Notes: a model not told the origin generated them from the letters alone. A stretch of DNA of 62,554 nt from Chrysosporum bergii ANA360D (GCF_029891735.1 NZ_JANQDH010000024.1:1-62554); one strand, 5' to 3'; numbered from the stretch's first letter, positions 28,901-37,517 are shown. Made by a program: numbers and translations.

Positions 28901-29295
28901 AAGAAGTTCAAAAAACTATCACAGAAGGAATCAACAATAAAGAAATTGCCTTTCAAACAGTCATTGATACTATCACAAGCAAACAAACAGTTGACACCTT
29001 AGCATCCCTGACTATGCTACCTCCACAAAATTTGGATGACTGGATGTTAGATGTAGACTTTGTATCAATTGATCGCGATATCAGCTTATGGGATCAGCTA
29101 AGTTCTTTAGACGTTTATATTTCTTCACCTTCTGTAAATAATCCCGCAACTGAAATTAAAGTTTTGTACAGCCAAGAGTTATTTACACATGAAACCATCG
29201 AGTTTATGTTTAATTATTACCAGGAAATTCTAGAGAAGCTCGTCCAAAATCCAAATAGTAGAATTTCTGAATTTAACAAGGATCTAAGTCCTTAA
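22948..29295 (+). CDS. dimodular NRPS, A-PCP-C-A-PCP-C
   Basis: A 2115-residue peptide synthetase. Order: A1 (about 1-510; TSGSTG near 158), PCP1 (phosphopantetheine Ser559 in LGGHS), C1 (HHIISDAW 752-759), A2 (about 1075-1565; TSGSTG near 1225), PCP2 (Ser1608 in LGGHS), C2 (HHIITDGW 1808-1815). It starts directly with A1, so it is an initiating enzyme. A1 reads FSFTASVRQ where FDxS is normal: the amino-anchoring Asp is Thr203, suggesting a non-amino acid substrate. A2 keeps Asp1270, and by alignment to GrsA its pocket code reads D-A-W-T-I-G-A-V-C, close to Phe codes. No epimerase, methylase or thioesterase is present. It ends in an apparently intact C domain, so release may occur by condensation or cyclisation, or in trans. 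Product unknown. Confidence 0.93.
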   Translation: MKHSNNNCVHHLFENIVRKKPNDLAIVCENEQITYQELNSKANQLAHHLQAIGVGQEVMVGLCIERSIDLVIGILGILKAGGAYVPLDPNYPQERLAFMLEDANLPIVLTKVESREILPVISGCVICLDADWDEIEKQSEENPISGVQSENLAYLIYTSGSTGKPKGVQMPHASVCNYLEAIAKIIPVNNKDIYLHTASFSFTASVRQLFLPLSQGATSVLATREQTRTPLSLFELIAAQRVTISDGVPSVWRYGLMALESVDPKYTKLISQSKLRLIIFGGELLPYQLIKKLCNIFNKTPRFFNILGQTESIGNGFYLIPENCNIQEGYVPVGNPLKDIQQVYVLNSQLKPVKIGEIGELHIAGSTLARGYLNQTQANAEKFIDNPFNPQQKLFKTGDVARYSQNGNLEILGRIDFQVNIRGMRVELEEIEAVLKLYPSVREAIVTLREDNPGDQRLIAYIVARNQVFDWGEVRAFLKEKLPYYMIPNAFVLMKKLPVLPNGKLDRHNLPAPNISADISNFVAPRNSQEELIAKIWAEVLGLEEVGIYDNFLELGGHSLLASLVVSRLRETLSVELSVSVLFEFPTVDSLSQKITSLDNPNQQTNYPPVLQTVSRSVELPLSLIQQRFWLLDQMEGANADYNIARALRLVGQLNITAIKQAIESIIQRHETLRTSFGVVDGKPVQFIAPTVDFTLPILDLQTLTEWEQENELQRLITAEYTESFDLSKAPLFRVKLIRLESDYHVLLLTMHHIISDAWSVGILFKELSSLYAASPLPDLPIQYVDYAYWKRQWLQNDIINNQLNYWKQQLADAPSVIELPTDYPRSAIQRFRGSIQKFKFNYNLTSKLRTLSHKSGASLFMALHAALITLLYRYTGQEDIMVGSPITNRDRPVFESLIGFFVNSLVLRTRLENNPTFKELLAQVRQVSLDAYANQDVPFDRLVEVLKPERHKNLSPLFQVMFVLQNSPIEKLDLAGLNVTEIELDRPTAGATFDLTLSMQEIDGEMRGRFEYNANLFDDDTIAGMVEHFQILVGAIVANPDERIGQLPLLTASQRQQLLIDWNQTETEYPQDKCIHQIFEAQVEKTPEAVAVVFENQQLTYRELNTRANQLANHLVREGVKPETLVGICVERSIEMVVGLLGILKAGGAYVPLDPAYPQERLRYMLGDAGVEVLLTQEALLSSIPAHPAQVICLDTDWLDICQHTEENVDVGVKADNLAYVIYTSGSTGTPKGVGIEHQSVCNLAKAQSQLFKVEPTSRVLQFASISFDASVWEIFMAVTTGATLILGKTSQLMPGDDLQHILHQSCVTHVTLPPSALAVLPNEPLPALSHIIVGGEACSLELAKQWSVGRSFYNAYGPTESTVCATVAEISHSSEKITLGRPIANTQIYILDQNQQPTPIGVPGEIHIGGDGLARGYLNRPQLTAEKFIPNPFHPDTKIYKTGDLGRYLPDGNIEYIGRIDHQVKIRGFRIETGEIETLLSQHPQVQQVVVIVREDQPGNKYLTGYIVRETETLTSSELRQFLKEQLPEYMIPSAFVMLKALPLSPNGKVNRRALPKPDRINSELEAAFVAPRTGLEEQLAEIWCKVLHLHRVGIYDNFFELGGHSLLLTSVIARIRENLSIAIPFRSLLEAPTIAELSQVITAIQLEIEKQKATCIIFDNMPRLVPQLRNTYVPLSFAQESIWRLGQLNPGSCAYNSFFILRFAGSLSASFLELSLNEIIRRHEILRTAFTIVDAQPVQVISPSLTISLEIIDLQNIPNTERISEARRLATSEYEHHFDLSSVPLIKTSLLQLNQQEYWLTINMHHIITDGWSLGLLLEELRILYTAFANGLPSPLPELPVQYADFTLWQRQCFNEKVIEDQLAYWLQKLTNTTPVFDIVSSNQPQVSNSRSASIYSVVLPAMIVSSIEALSSSQGVSFFNIFLTALKILLFKYTGKNEILVLATVGNRSAVETEKMLGCFINEVILLSHLSPEQTGITLLKEVQKTITEGINNKEIAFQTVIDTITSKQTVDTLASLTMLPPQNLDDWMLDVDFVSIDRDISLWDQLSSLDVYISSPSVNNPATEIKVLYSQELFTHETIEFMFNYYQEILEKLVQNPNSRISEFNKDLSP

Positions 29296-29414
29296 GGTTC
29301 TCCTAATTACCCTGGTAACTGCCATACTGACTGGCGTTTCTCATACAAATGAGAAATAAATGCTACACTTAACGATGAGTCTTTGCCACGCATTAACCAA
29401 TAATCACTGTTGCT

Positions 29415-30815
29415 ATGTTAGAAAACATCCCACCAGAGTTGAAAGAACAGCCGGGCTTTGTATCATCTTTAATTAAGTGGACTCAGTATTTCTCCAATCA
29501 GGAAAGAGAGATAACTCAAAGTATGAACGTTTTTATCTTGATCTGGTTTGGTCAGCTGTTCTCTCTAGTTGGTTCTCGCATCACCAGTTTTGCTCTCAGT
29601 ACTTGGGTTTACCAAAATACTAATTCAAGTACTCAGTTTACACTCCTGATTCTATCAACAACCGTACCTGCTATTATTCTTTCCCCCATTGCTGGAGTAT
29701 TTGTTGATCGCTGGAGTCGCCGCTGGATAATGATTATTAGTGACTTATGCGCTGGTCTTTGTACCCTAACTATTGCCTGGTTATTTATCAACAGCAACTT
29801 AGAAGTGTGGAACCTGTGCCTAGTTAGTGGTATTAGCTCCAGTTTCAGTGCCTTTCAGTCCCTGGCCTATTCTTCAGCTACAACATTATTAGTCCCAAAA
29901 CAACAACTTGTCCGTGCCAGTTCTATGACGCAGACTAGGTTGGCTATTGCGGAAATTCTCTCCCCGGCGCTGGCAACTACACTACTGGTAACTGTCCAAA
30001 TTCCGGGAGTTGTTGTGATTGATTTAACAACTTTGTTTTTTGCCCTAATTTGTTTGTTATTGGTTAAGTTTCCTGAAGTTCAGACCATAAAAACTCAAGG
30101 AGAAGAAGTGGGTTTTTTCTCTTCGTTCTGGCAAGAAATAACCTTTGGATGGCATTATTTGACGGATCGTCCAGGACTGATTGGGTTAGTAGCTTTTGTG
30201 GCAATAAGCAACTTTCTCATTGGCGGGGCTGAAGCTCTAACCACACCCCTTGTACTTTCCTTTGCTTCTACACAAGCTCTGGGTACAATTTCTTCTATTG
30301 CCAGTTCTGGAATGTTAGTAAGCAGTTTCCTTATGAGCTTATGGGGTAGAATAGAAAGCCAGATGAATATTATATTTACCTCGATGTTTTTTTTCGGTTT
30401 ATTCTATGTATTAGCTGGCTTACGTCCTAATGCAATTTTGTTTACTATCTCTGATTTATTTATATTTTTTATACTCCCCATTGTTAATGGTGCAATCCAA
30501 GTAATTTTTCAAAATAAAGTTGCTCCAGAAGTACAAGGAAAGGTTTTTGCTTTCCGTATTGCAGTTGCTCAAGGTTTTCTGCCGCTTTCTTATCTGATTG
30601 CAGGGCCACTCGCTGACCAAATTTTTGAACCGTTGATGGCAGATGATGGGTTAGGAGCGTCCAATATTGGACAAATTATTGGTGTTGGGCATGGTCGCGG
30701 CATTGGTTTAATTTTTGTCATTATGGGCATATTTAGTATGCTTTTCACCTTCATTGCCTACTTATATCCCCGTCTGCGTTTGCTGGAAGATGAGTTACCC
30801 GATAGTTACAAATGA
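29415..30815 (+). CDS. MFS exporter next to NRPS (DHA3-like)
   Basis: A 466-residue major facilitator protein with a cytosolic N-terminus of about 40 residues and 10-12 hydrophobic helices. The loop motif GVFVDRWSRRWIM between TM2 and TM3 is the MFS signature A. Overall it resembles the macrolide-efflux (MefA, DHA3) group often found in peptide biosynthesis loci. It lies 119 bp after the NRPS on the same strand. Export of, or self-protection from, the NRPS product is the obvious inferred role. Confidence 0.85.
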   Translation: MLENIPPELKEQPGFVSSLIKWTQYFSNQEREITQSMNVFILIWFGQLFSLVGSRITSFALSTWVYQNTNSSTQFTLLILSTTVPAIILSPIAGVFVDRWSRRWIMIISDLCAGLCTLTIAWLFINSNLEVWNLCLVSGISSSFSAFQSLAYSSATTLLVPKQQLVRASSMTQTRLAIAEILSPALATTLLVTVQIPGVVVIDLTTLFFALICLLLVKFPEVQTIKTQGEEVGFFSSFWQEITFGWHYLTDRPGLIGLVAFVAISNFLIGGAEALTTPLVLSFASTQALGTISSIASSGMLVSSFLMSLWGRIESQMNIIFTSMFFFGLFYVLAGLRPNAILFTISDLFIFFILPIVNGAIQVIFQNKVAPEVQGKVFAFRIAVAQGFLPLSYLIAGPLADQIFEPLMADDGLGASNIGQIIGVGHGRGIGLIFVIMGIFSMLFTFIAYLYPRLRLLEDELPDSYK

Positions 30816-30826
30816 GAGACCCAGGA

Positions 30827-30866
30827 TTGACACTCCCCACGCTATCCGATCTTGTCTGGTTTATTC
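30827..30866 (+). repeat. single IS605-type end after the MFS gene
   Basis: TTGACACTCCCCACGCTATC matches the start of the relic at 41197 and the outer part of the 5572 element. The downstream half of the hairpin is not preserved. It points the opposite way to the relic at 22557-22865, so the NRPS-MFS pair sits between inverted ends. Confidence 0.5.
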
Positions 30867-30993
30867 TTTTTGCAATTATCAAAGAATCGATTAATAGCAC
30901 GTTATACAAATGACATTTTATCAGGGGAACCCTTGCGCGGACTGGTCACCTTGGGTAAAAATAATAATTAGGATGCCTTAACTTATCTTAACA

Positions 30994-32250
30994 ATGGCGA
31001 TCGCACAGCTACATCAAACTCCTTCCTCTCAACAAACACCGCCAAATCAACGAGAATATTATGATTTGGTCATAGTCGGTGGTGGAATTGTTGGTTTAAC
31101 CCTAGCCTCCGCTTTAAAAAATTCTGGCTTAAGTGTTCTGCTCATTGAGGCCAGAGTCACATCCGCAGCAGTGGCTAAAGGACAAGCCTATGCAGTTCAT
31201 ATGCTTTCTGCTCTCATTTACCAAGGCATTGGAGTGTGGGATAAAATATCGCCTCACATCGCCAAATATTGCCAAGTCCGCCTTTCCGATGCTAACTACC
31301 CGGACGTAGTAGAATTTGTGACTGATGATTTAGGTACGTCAGAGTTGGGTTATGTGGCAGAACACCAAGCTTTGTTAAAGCCCTTGCAGGAATTTGTGGG
31401 AAATTGTGCCAATGTAAATTATTTGTGTCCGGCTGAAGTGGTGAAAACAGAATATCAGCAGGACATTGTGTCTATAGATATCAAAATTGCTGAAAAAATT
31501 CACACAGTCCGGAGTAAATTACTGGTAGCAGCCGATGGTTCCCGTTCCCGTATCCGTGAAGCTGCGGGAATTAAAACCTCTGGCTGGAAATATTGGCAAT
31601 CTTGCATAGTAGCATTTGTTAAACCAGAAAAAACCCACAATAACACCGCTTACGAAAAGTTTTGGACAAGCGGACCCTTTGCCATCTTACCTCTACCTGG
31701 GAACCGTTGCCGCATTGTTTGGACAGCGCCCCACTCAGAAGCTGAGGCCTTGTGTGCCTTGGATGACGAGAAATTTTTGGCAGAACTTACTCGCCGCTAT
31801 GGTGATCAAATGGGTAAACTAGAATTACTAGGCGATCGCTTTATATTTCCCGTCCAACTTATGCAAAGCCATCACTACGTTCTTTCCAGATTAGCCTTAA
31901 TTGGTGATGCTGCACACAATTGTCATCCTGTGGGAGGACAAGGTTTAAATTTAGGCATTCGAGATGCCGCAGCCTTGGCTCAAGTATTACAAACAGCACA
32001 TAAAGCAGGCGAGGACATTGGCAACTTGAAAACCCTCAAACGCTATGAACGCTGGCGCAAACAAGAAAACCTAACCATATTAGGCTTTACCGACTTGTTA
32101 GATCGGATGTTTTCTAACAACTTTTTACCGTTGGTAGTAATTCGTCGCCTTGGGTTGTGGCTGATGCGCCGCATACCCCTGTTAAAACTGTTTGCACTCA
32201 AATTAATGATTGGTTTAACAGGACGTACCCCAGAACTAGCCAGACGGTGA
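30994..32250 (+). CDS. FAD-dependent UbiH/VisC-type monooxygenase
   Basis: A 418-residue flavoprotein hydroxylase of the UbiH/Coq6 family, which hydroxylates aromatic rings during quinone synthesis. Visible are the dinucleotide-binding DLVIVGGGIVGLTLASAL at about residues 26-43, the mid-protein VAADGSRSRIREAAG (DG motif) and the second FAD motif LIGDAAHNCHPVGGQGLN. The head is preceded by about 24 Gln/Pro-rich residues. A plastoquinone or related quinone role is likely in a cyanobacterium but not proven. Its promoter and first ~40 codons are partly duplicated at 21100-21250 on the far side of the NRPS locus. Confidence 0.85.
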   Translation: MAIAQLHQTPSSQQTPPNQREYYDLVIVGGGIVGLTLASALKNSGLSVLLIEARVTSAAVAKGQAYAVHMLSALIYQGIGVWDKISPHIAKYCQVRLSDANYPDVVEFVTDDLGTSELGYVAEHQALLKPLQEFVGNCANVNYLCPAEVVKTEYQQDIVSIDIKIAEKIHTVRSKLLVAADGSRSRIREAAGIKTSGWKYWQSCIVAFVKPEKTHNNTAYEKFWTSGPFAILPLPGNRCRIVWTAPHSEAEALCALDDEKFLAELTRRYGDQMGKLELLGDRFIFPVQLMQSHHYVLSRLALIGDAAHNCHPVGGQGLNLGIRDAAALAQVLQTAHKAGEDIGNLKTLKRYERWRKQENLTILGFTDLLDRMFSNNFLPLVVIRRLGLWLMRRIPLLKLFALKLMIGLTGRTPELARR

Positions 32251-32420
32251 GAACATTTGGTACAGGGACAGGGTATGGAGAACAAGGTTTCACCTTGATT
32301 CAGCCAGCCCTATTTTTTATTCTCCAAGCAATTTAAAATTAAAACCAAAAAACTGATTACACTCACTGCCAGAAATGTTAGAGTGACAAGAAATTGATCG
32401 GAACTTTTCAGCGCATATTC

Positions 32421-34616
32421 ATGCTGAAGAAACTACAGAAAAAACAAATTTCTCTCATTGCTGGTGCAGCCCTGTTTGCCTTCTCAGCCGGGGCGATGGT
32501 ATCAGCACCGGAAATCGGAAAATCATTGGCACAAAGGTTAAACCTGGGTAGAAATAAATTTGAGCAAATTTCTACAGCAAACCAAGCCAAATCAGCCGTA
32601 TTTCCACTAGTATCACAATCACGGCAACAACGGGCAGAAAAACTAGAAGCGATGGCCAATGGTTTCAATTCACCAGACAGAGAACGAGCCAGTTATTTAT
32701 TAGCCAGTGATTTAATTGACACTAGAGAAGGAGAAAAGGCTTTAAGTTTTCTCCAAGGACTAGAAAAAACCTATCCCAGTCTTGCCCCCTACATTTTACT
32801 AAAACAGGCAGAGGCACAAGACATACTGGGTGAGGGCGGTAAGGCTTCTGACCTCAGACAAAGAGTATTGAGGGAGTATCCCCAAGCAGCAGCAAAAGCC
32901 AAAGCTCTGTATATGATCGCACTACCCAAGCATCATGATACAGCCATTGCTCAATTTCCTGCTCATCCCCTCACCTGGGAAATTATCTATAAGCGCTTAC
33001 AAGAAAACCCGGAGCAACCAAAACTACGGTTAATTTTGGCAGAATATGCCTATCACCAACCCGGAATAGTGGGTGTGTTAGACCAACTGTTGAAACAGAC
33101 TGATCTCACAGCAGAAGAATGGGAAATTATCGGCACAGCCTACTGGGAAAATAATCAATTCGCCAAAGCAGGCAAAGCCTATGTTAAAGCACCCACCACA
33201 CCCAGCAACCTTTACCGGGCTGGGCGCAGTTTACAGATAGATAAAGAACGGGAAAAAGCCATTGCCATTTATCAACAACTAGTACAAAAATTTCCTCAAG
33301 GGAAGGAAACGGGACTGGCTTTATTACGTTTAGCAGAACTAGCTAGAAACCCTAAAGATGCCCTGGCTTATCTTGACCAAGTAATTGCTAATTTTCCTCC
33401 ACAAGCCAGTACAGCAGTAGTAGAAAAAGCTAAAATTTACCAGGGACTCAACGATCAAAAGTCAGCCCAACAAGCCTGGGAATTGCTCTTAACTAAATAC
33501 AGCAGTTCTAACCAAGCCGCAGAGTATCGCTGGAACAAAGCCAAAAATCAAGCCAAAGCCAAAGACTATGCAGGGGCTTGGCAGTGGGCGCAACCAATTG
33601 TTACAGAAAATCCTCGGAGTATTTTAGCCCCCAGAGCAGGCTTTTGGGTAGGCAAATGGGCAACCAGATTAGGAAAACAACAAGAAGCTAAAGCAGCTTA
33701 TGAGTATGTATTGAGTCAATTCCCTCATTCCTATTATGCCTGGCGATCGTCCGTACAGCTGGGGCTGGATGTGGGCAACTTTGACAATGTGCGCCAATTG
33801 CAACCAGAAGTAATTCCACCTCAACGTCCAATACCCCCCGCAGGTTCACAAACCTTCAAAGAACTGTATCTGCTTGGCCAAGACCGTGATGCCTGGATGC
33901 AATGGGAAACAGAATTTGTGAATAAACTCCAACCCAGTGTAGCAGAACAATTTACCGAAGGATTAATGAGGTTAGTCAGAGGTGAAAACCTCTCAGCAAT
34001 TAAGCTGATTTCTAGCTTGGAAGACCGGGAAACACCGGAGGAACAAGCCGAATATCAGGCTTTAAGCCAACAGATAAGTTATTGGCAAGCCCGTTATCCC
34101 TTCCCCTATGGGCAGGAAATCAAAAAATGGTCTGCTGAACGTAAATTAAATCCTCTATTGGTAACAGCTTTGATACGTCAAGAGTCAATGTTTGAGCCAA
34201 AAATTAAATCTATTGCTGGGGCGACTGGTTTAATGCAGGTCATGCCCAGCACTGGTGAATGGATTGCCCCTAAAATAAAATTGAACAGCAAAACAATTAA
34301 CTTAGAAGATCCCAACCAAAATATTAATCTGGGAACCTGGTATTTAGACTATACCCATGGGGAGTATAACAATAACTCTATGTTAGCGATCGCCAGTTAC
34401 AATGCCGGACCCGGCAACGTCGCCAAATGGCTGCGAACCATCGGTAAAACCGATACCGATGATTTTGTAGAAGATATTCCCTTTAATGAAACTAAAAATT
34501 ACGTGCGACAAGTATTTGGTAACTACTGGAATTACGCTAGACTTTACAACCCAGAGATTTCGGCTCAGGTAGCAAAATACTCAGAGATACATCCAAAATT
34601 GCCTAACAGGAATTGA
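32421..34616 (+). CDS. soluble lytic murein transglycosylase with TPR-like repeats
   Basis: A 731-residue periplasmic peptidoglycan lyase of the Slt70 type. ATG 32421 gives a basic start and a hydrophobic export segment ([20 protein letters not shown]). The open frame extends to TTG 32394 but that start is weaker. The middle (about 70-520) is a chain of helical TPR/superhelical repeats. The C-terminal SLT domain has ALIRQESMF with catalytic Glu588, then [12 protein letters not shown] and [10 protein letters not shown], all intact. It cleaves the MurNAc-GlcNAc bond to give 1,6-anhydro ends. tatC follows on the same strand. Confidence 0.9.
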   Translation: MLKKLQKKQISLIAGAALFAFSAGAMVSAPEIGKSLAQRLNLGRNKFEQISTANQAKSAVFPLVSQSRQQRAEKLEAMANGFNSPDRERASYLLASDLIDTREGEKALSFLQGLEKTYPSLAPYILLKQAEAQDILGEGGKASDLRQRVLREYPQAAAKAKALYMIALPKHHDTAIAQFPAHPLTWEIIYKRLQENPEQPKLRLILAEYAYHQPGIVGVLDQLLKQTDLTAEEWEIIGTAYWENNQFAKAGKAYVKAPTTPSNLYRAGRSLQIDKEREKAIAIYQQLVQKFPQGKETGLALLRLAELARNPKDALAYLDQVIANFPPQASTAVVEKAKIYQGLNDQKSAQQAWELLLTKYSSSNQAAEYRWNKAKNQAKAKDYAGAWQWAQPIVTENPRSILAPRAGFWVGKWATRLGKQQEAKAAYEYVLSQFPHSYYAWRSSVQLGLDVGNFDNVRQLQPEVIPPQRPIPPAGSQTFKELYLLGQDRDAWMQWETEFVNKLQPSVAEQFTEGLMRLVRGENLSAIKLISSLEDRETPEEQAEYQALSQQISYWQARYPFPYGQEIKKWSAERKLNPLLVTALIRQESMFEPKIKSIAGATGLMQVMPSTGEWIAPKIKLNSKTINLEDPNQNINLGTWYLDYTHGEYNNNSMLAIASYNAGPGNVAKWLRTIGKTDTDDFVEDIPFNETKNYVRQVFGNYWNYARLYNPEISAQVAKYSEIHPKLPNRN

Positions 34617-34725
34617 ACACGACCCAAAACAAGAAGTACAAAAATCTTCATGCAGCCAAAAACATAGTTTAGTCGCTGCTTCCCCAGATACAATAGTTAA
34701 CAAATGTTGCCTATTAACCCGACTA

Positions 34726-35511
34726 ATGACGCCCTCACAAGATCTAACCACTCCTAATCTCGACCTAGAGGAATACGGCAACTCAGAAATTGATCCTCTC
34801 GATGAGTTGCCAGATGAAGTAGAAATGTCCCTGTTCGACCACCTAGAAGAGTTACGACAACGGATTTTCTATTCTTTAATTGCTGTTGCAGTTGGTGTGG
34901 TTGGCTGTTTTATTGCCGTCAAGCCAATTGTTAAGTTATTAGAAGTTCCAGCCCAGGGAGTTAAATTTCTCCAACTTGCTCCGGGAGAATATTTCTTTGT
35001 CTCCATCAAAGTCGCCGGCTATAGCGGCTTGGTACTTTCTAGCCCCTTCATTCTTTACCAAATCATTCAGTTTGTTCTTCCCGGACTAACTCGCCGGGAA
35101 CGACGCTTACTCGGTCCAGTGGTTTTAGGTTCTAGTGTGCTGTTTGTTGCTGGTTTAGTATTTGCCTACCTGTTGCTGATACCCGCAGCCTTAAATTTTT
35201 TCATCAGTTACGGTGAAGATGTAGTAGATCAGTTTTGGTCTATTGACAAATACTTTGAATTTGTGCTGCTACTGTTATTTAGCACCGGTTTAGCATTTCA
35301 AATACCAATTATTCAATTATTATTAGGTAATTTGGGTATTGTTTCCTCTCAAATGATGATTTCTGGCTGGCGCTATGTAATTATGGCAGCAGTAGTTTTA
35401 GGGGCGATCCTCACCCCTTCCACCGACCCCCTCACCCAAAGTCTCTTAGCAGGGGCAGTATTAGGACTGTACTTTGGTGGCATTGGTCTAGTCAAGCTCA
35501 CAGGTAAATGA
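34726..35511 (+). CDS. tatC: Sec-independent translocase subunit TatC
   Basis: A 261-residue membrane protein with six hydrophobic helices, the receptor core of the twin-arginine translocase in thylakoid and plasma membranes. Characteristic features are [18 protein letters not shown] at about residues 33-50, the loop [16 protein letters not shown] and the C-terminal [20 protein letters not shown]. The N-terminus has a cyanobacterial acidic extension of about 30 residues. The gene is 109 bp after the transglycosylase and convergent with plsY. No tatA gene is adjacent. Confidence 0.94.
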   Translation: MTPSQDLTTPNLDLEEYGNSEIDPLDELPDEVEMSLFDHLEELRQRIFYSLIAVAVGVVGCFIAVKPIVKLLEVPAQGVKFLQLAPGEYFFVSIKVAGYSGLVLSSPFILYQIIQFVLPGLTRRERRLLGPVVLGSSVLFVAGLVFAYLLLIPAALNFFISYGEDVVDQFWSIDKYFEFVLLLLFSTGLAFQIPIIQLLLGNLGIVSSQMMISGWRYVIMAAVVLGAILTPSTDPLTQSLLAGAVLGLYFGGIGLVKLTGK

Positions 35512-35532
35512 GACCATTAATACAGCCGCGAG

Positions 35533-36240
35533 CTAGCTATCAGTAGTGTTTTCTGTTGGTAACTTCTGCCCAATTTTTGGTTCCTTACCTGCCAGCAACC
35601 GCTCTATATTAGTACGATGGCGGAAAATTACATACAATCCCCCAGCAACACCAAACAGGATATGGGGTAACGGTTGATCCATAACTCCCATGAAAATGGG
35701 AACTGCCACAGCACCGGCAATGGAACTCAATGATACAATCCTGGATATAGCAATAAACACAGCAAACACAGCTAATGTAGCTAATCCCACCTGCCAATTC
35801 ATCGCCAGTAAAATTCCTAAACTGGTAGCCACAGATTTACCACCAGAAAAACCCAAAAAAATTGATTTACTGTGTCCCAAAATGGCTAATAAACCAGTTA
35901 AAGTAATTAGCCACGGTTGCCAGAACTGGATATCTACCGTTGGGGGGATAAGATTTTGAGTAGCAGCAACAGCAAACAACCAATACACCAGAGCAATGGC
36001 TAAGATTCCCTTAAAGCAATCAACTATTAAAACCAATACCCCCGGACCTCTCCCCAAAGTCCTTAGTACATTAGTTGCACCTGTAGAACCTGAACCAGCT
36101 TCTCGAATATCAATACCTTTTAACTGTTTGGCGGTAATGTAGCCCGTGGGAAAGGAACCCAATAGGTAAGCTACCATCACAGCGACAGCACATAAACTAA
36201 GCCAAATAGCCATAATTAAATCAGTGAAACTTTGATACAT
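35533..36240 (-). CDS. plsY: glycerol-3-phosphate acyltransferase PlsY
   Basis: A 235-residue integral membrane enzyme that transfers acyl from acyl-phosphate to glycerol-3-phosphate in the first step of phospholipid synthesis. The three PlsY motifs are visible: YLLGSFPTGYITAK, GSGSTGATNVLRTLG and LGFSGGKSVATSLG. ATG 36240 is preceded by GGGAATGGG. A second ATG at 36213 would remove nine residues but lacks a ribosome site. The stop is 21 bp from the tatC stop (convergent). Confidence 0.9.
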   Translation of the reverse strand: MYQSFTDLIMAIWLSLCAVAVMVAYLLGSFPTGYITAKQLKGIDIREAGSGSTGATNVLRTLGRGPGVLVLIVDCFKGILAIALVYWLFAVAATQNLIPPTVDIQFWQPWLITLTGLLAILGHSKSIFLGFSGGKSVATSLGILLAMNWQVGLATLAVFAVFIAISRIVSLSSIAGAVAVPIFMGVMDQPLPHILFGVAGGLYVIFRHRTNIERLLAGKEPKIGQKLPTENTTDS

Positions 36241-36263
36241 CCCATTCCCTATGCTTAAGATTA

Positions 36264-37517
36264 TTAAAAGTCATCATTAGAACTTTTCATCGTTTTGGGA
36301 TCAGGGGCAAAAGCTAACCATAAGGGAAATTGCAGCATTGCTAAACTAATTTGCTCTTCCGAGTCATCAATGATAATTAAGGGTAGTTGATTAGCTTTCA
36401 TTAATCGGTCTGCTTTTTGAGCCAAAGCCTCGGGTGCTTCAAACAAAGCCACCCCCCGGTCTGGTCCAAAATCTGGGCGACCAATTCCTAAACAGTCTTG
36501 CAAACCTCGCCGCCATTCACCTAAACGTTCTGGGGAATTGGCTAAAACCAAAGTGCGGATGCGATCGCCATATAACTTGTGTAATATAGAAGCCACAGCA
36601 GAAGCAATGAGAATATTCTGTAAGCGGCTGCCCACACTCCGCAAAGCACCGCGCCCCCCTTGACTGAAGAACCAGTTAGATACTCGTTCTGCGTGGGCTG
36701 GTTCAAAAGTGCGGCGCAGTTGCCAAGGCGGCCCATAATAATCTGGTTTACTGCGGTATTGGTCAATCAGTCGGCGAATTTTATTGGTAGTATCTTGAAA
36801 CTGCTGTTGGGCAAATTGCGGTGTTTCTAACTGTTCTGGGATGGGTTTAACCTCCTTAGCCGCTGGTGTTGGTGGTTCTACTACAACTTGTGGTGTTAGT
36901 TGCAATTGCTCTGCTGACATAGCCAAGTCTTGTAAACTACCAGTCAGATAGTCTTTAAAGCCCTGTACCCGAATTGCTAAATCCTGGGATGCTCCGGCGA
37001 AAGTGGTTCGCATTTCATTACGAATGCGTTCTTGTCGTCGTTCTAGCTGTTCTACAGAAATTTGCAGAGCCTGTTTGCGTTGTTCTAGCTGTACCAGCGA
37101 CTCTTGTACAATTCGTGCTAGTGAGGTTTGACTTGCACTTATTTGTTCCTGAAGGCTTTGATAAGAAGCTTGTAGCTTGGCTACTTCTAGCTTTAACGCT
37201 GCTTCTTCCTGTTGTAACTTGGCGACCCTTTCCTCAGCTGCTGCCGATAGTGAATTATCTTGGGACTCTAATTCTACTTTTGACCCCAGTACAGGAGTTT
37301 CTGTATCTAACTCTTCTGTAAATTCTACACTTGATTCTTCTGTGGACTCCGTGACCGAATCCACCACTTCTGTATTTACTGATGAAGTTGGTGTTGCTGT
37401 CTCCAGGATTGACTCTACAGATAAATTTTCTGACTGTTCCTGCTTTGGGCTTGGTTCTTGTAGTTGTTCCCACCATTCATCAATCTGTTCTGGGGTTTGT
37501 GATTCCTCTGGGTTCAT
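36264..37517 (-). CDS. DUF3086-type cyanobacterial protein with coiled coil
   Basis: A 417-residue soluble protein from ATG 37517. The N-terminal ~100 residues are acidic, Ser/Thr-rich and probably disordered. Residues of about 95-200 form a long coiled coil (AAALKLEVAKL-type heptads, EQRKQALQISVEQLERRQER). The C-terminal half is globular, with KPDYYGPPWQLRRTFEPAHA and SNWFFSQGGRGALRS, which I associate with the cyanobacterial DUF3086 family. Function unknown. It lies upstream of plsY and downstream of the DUF3119 and MlaE-type genes on the same strand, so a lipid/envelope context is possible. Confidence 0.75.
   Translation of the reverse strand: MNPEESQTPEQIDEWWEQLQEPSPKQEQSENLSVESILETATPTSSVNTEVVDSVTESTEESSVEFTEELDTETPVLGSKVELESQDNSLSAAAEERVAKLQQEEAALKLEVAKLQASYQSLQEQISASQTSLARIVQESLVQLEQRKQALQISVEQLERRQERIRNEMRTTFAGASQDLAIRVQGFKDYLTGSLQDLAMSAEQLQLTPQVVVEPPTPAAKEVKPIPEQLETPQFAQQQFQDTTNKIRRLIDQYRSKPDYYGPPWQLRRTFEPAHAERVSNWFFSQGGRGALRSVGSRLQNILIASAVASILHKLYGDRIRTLVLANSPERLGEWRRGLQDCLGIGRPDFGPDRGVALFEAPEALAQKADRLMKANQLPLIIIDDSEEQISLAMLQFPLWLAFAPDPKTMKSSNDDF

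Noticed and set aside
22948-29295. NRPS as part of a nodularin, microcystin or anabaenopeptin cluster
   Set aside because: No PKS, N-methyltransferase, epimerase or hallmark tailoring genes, and only two modules.
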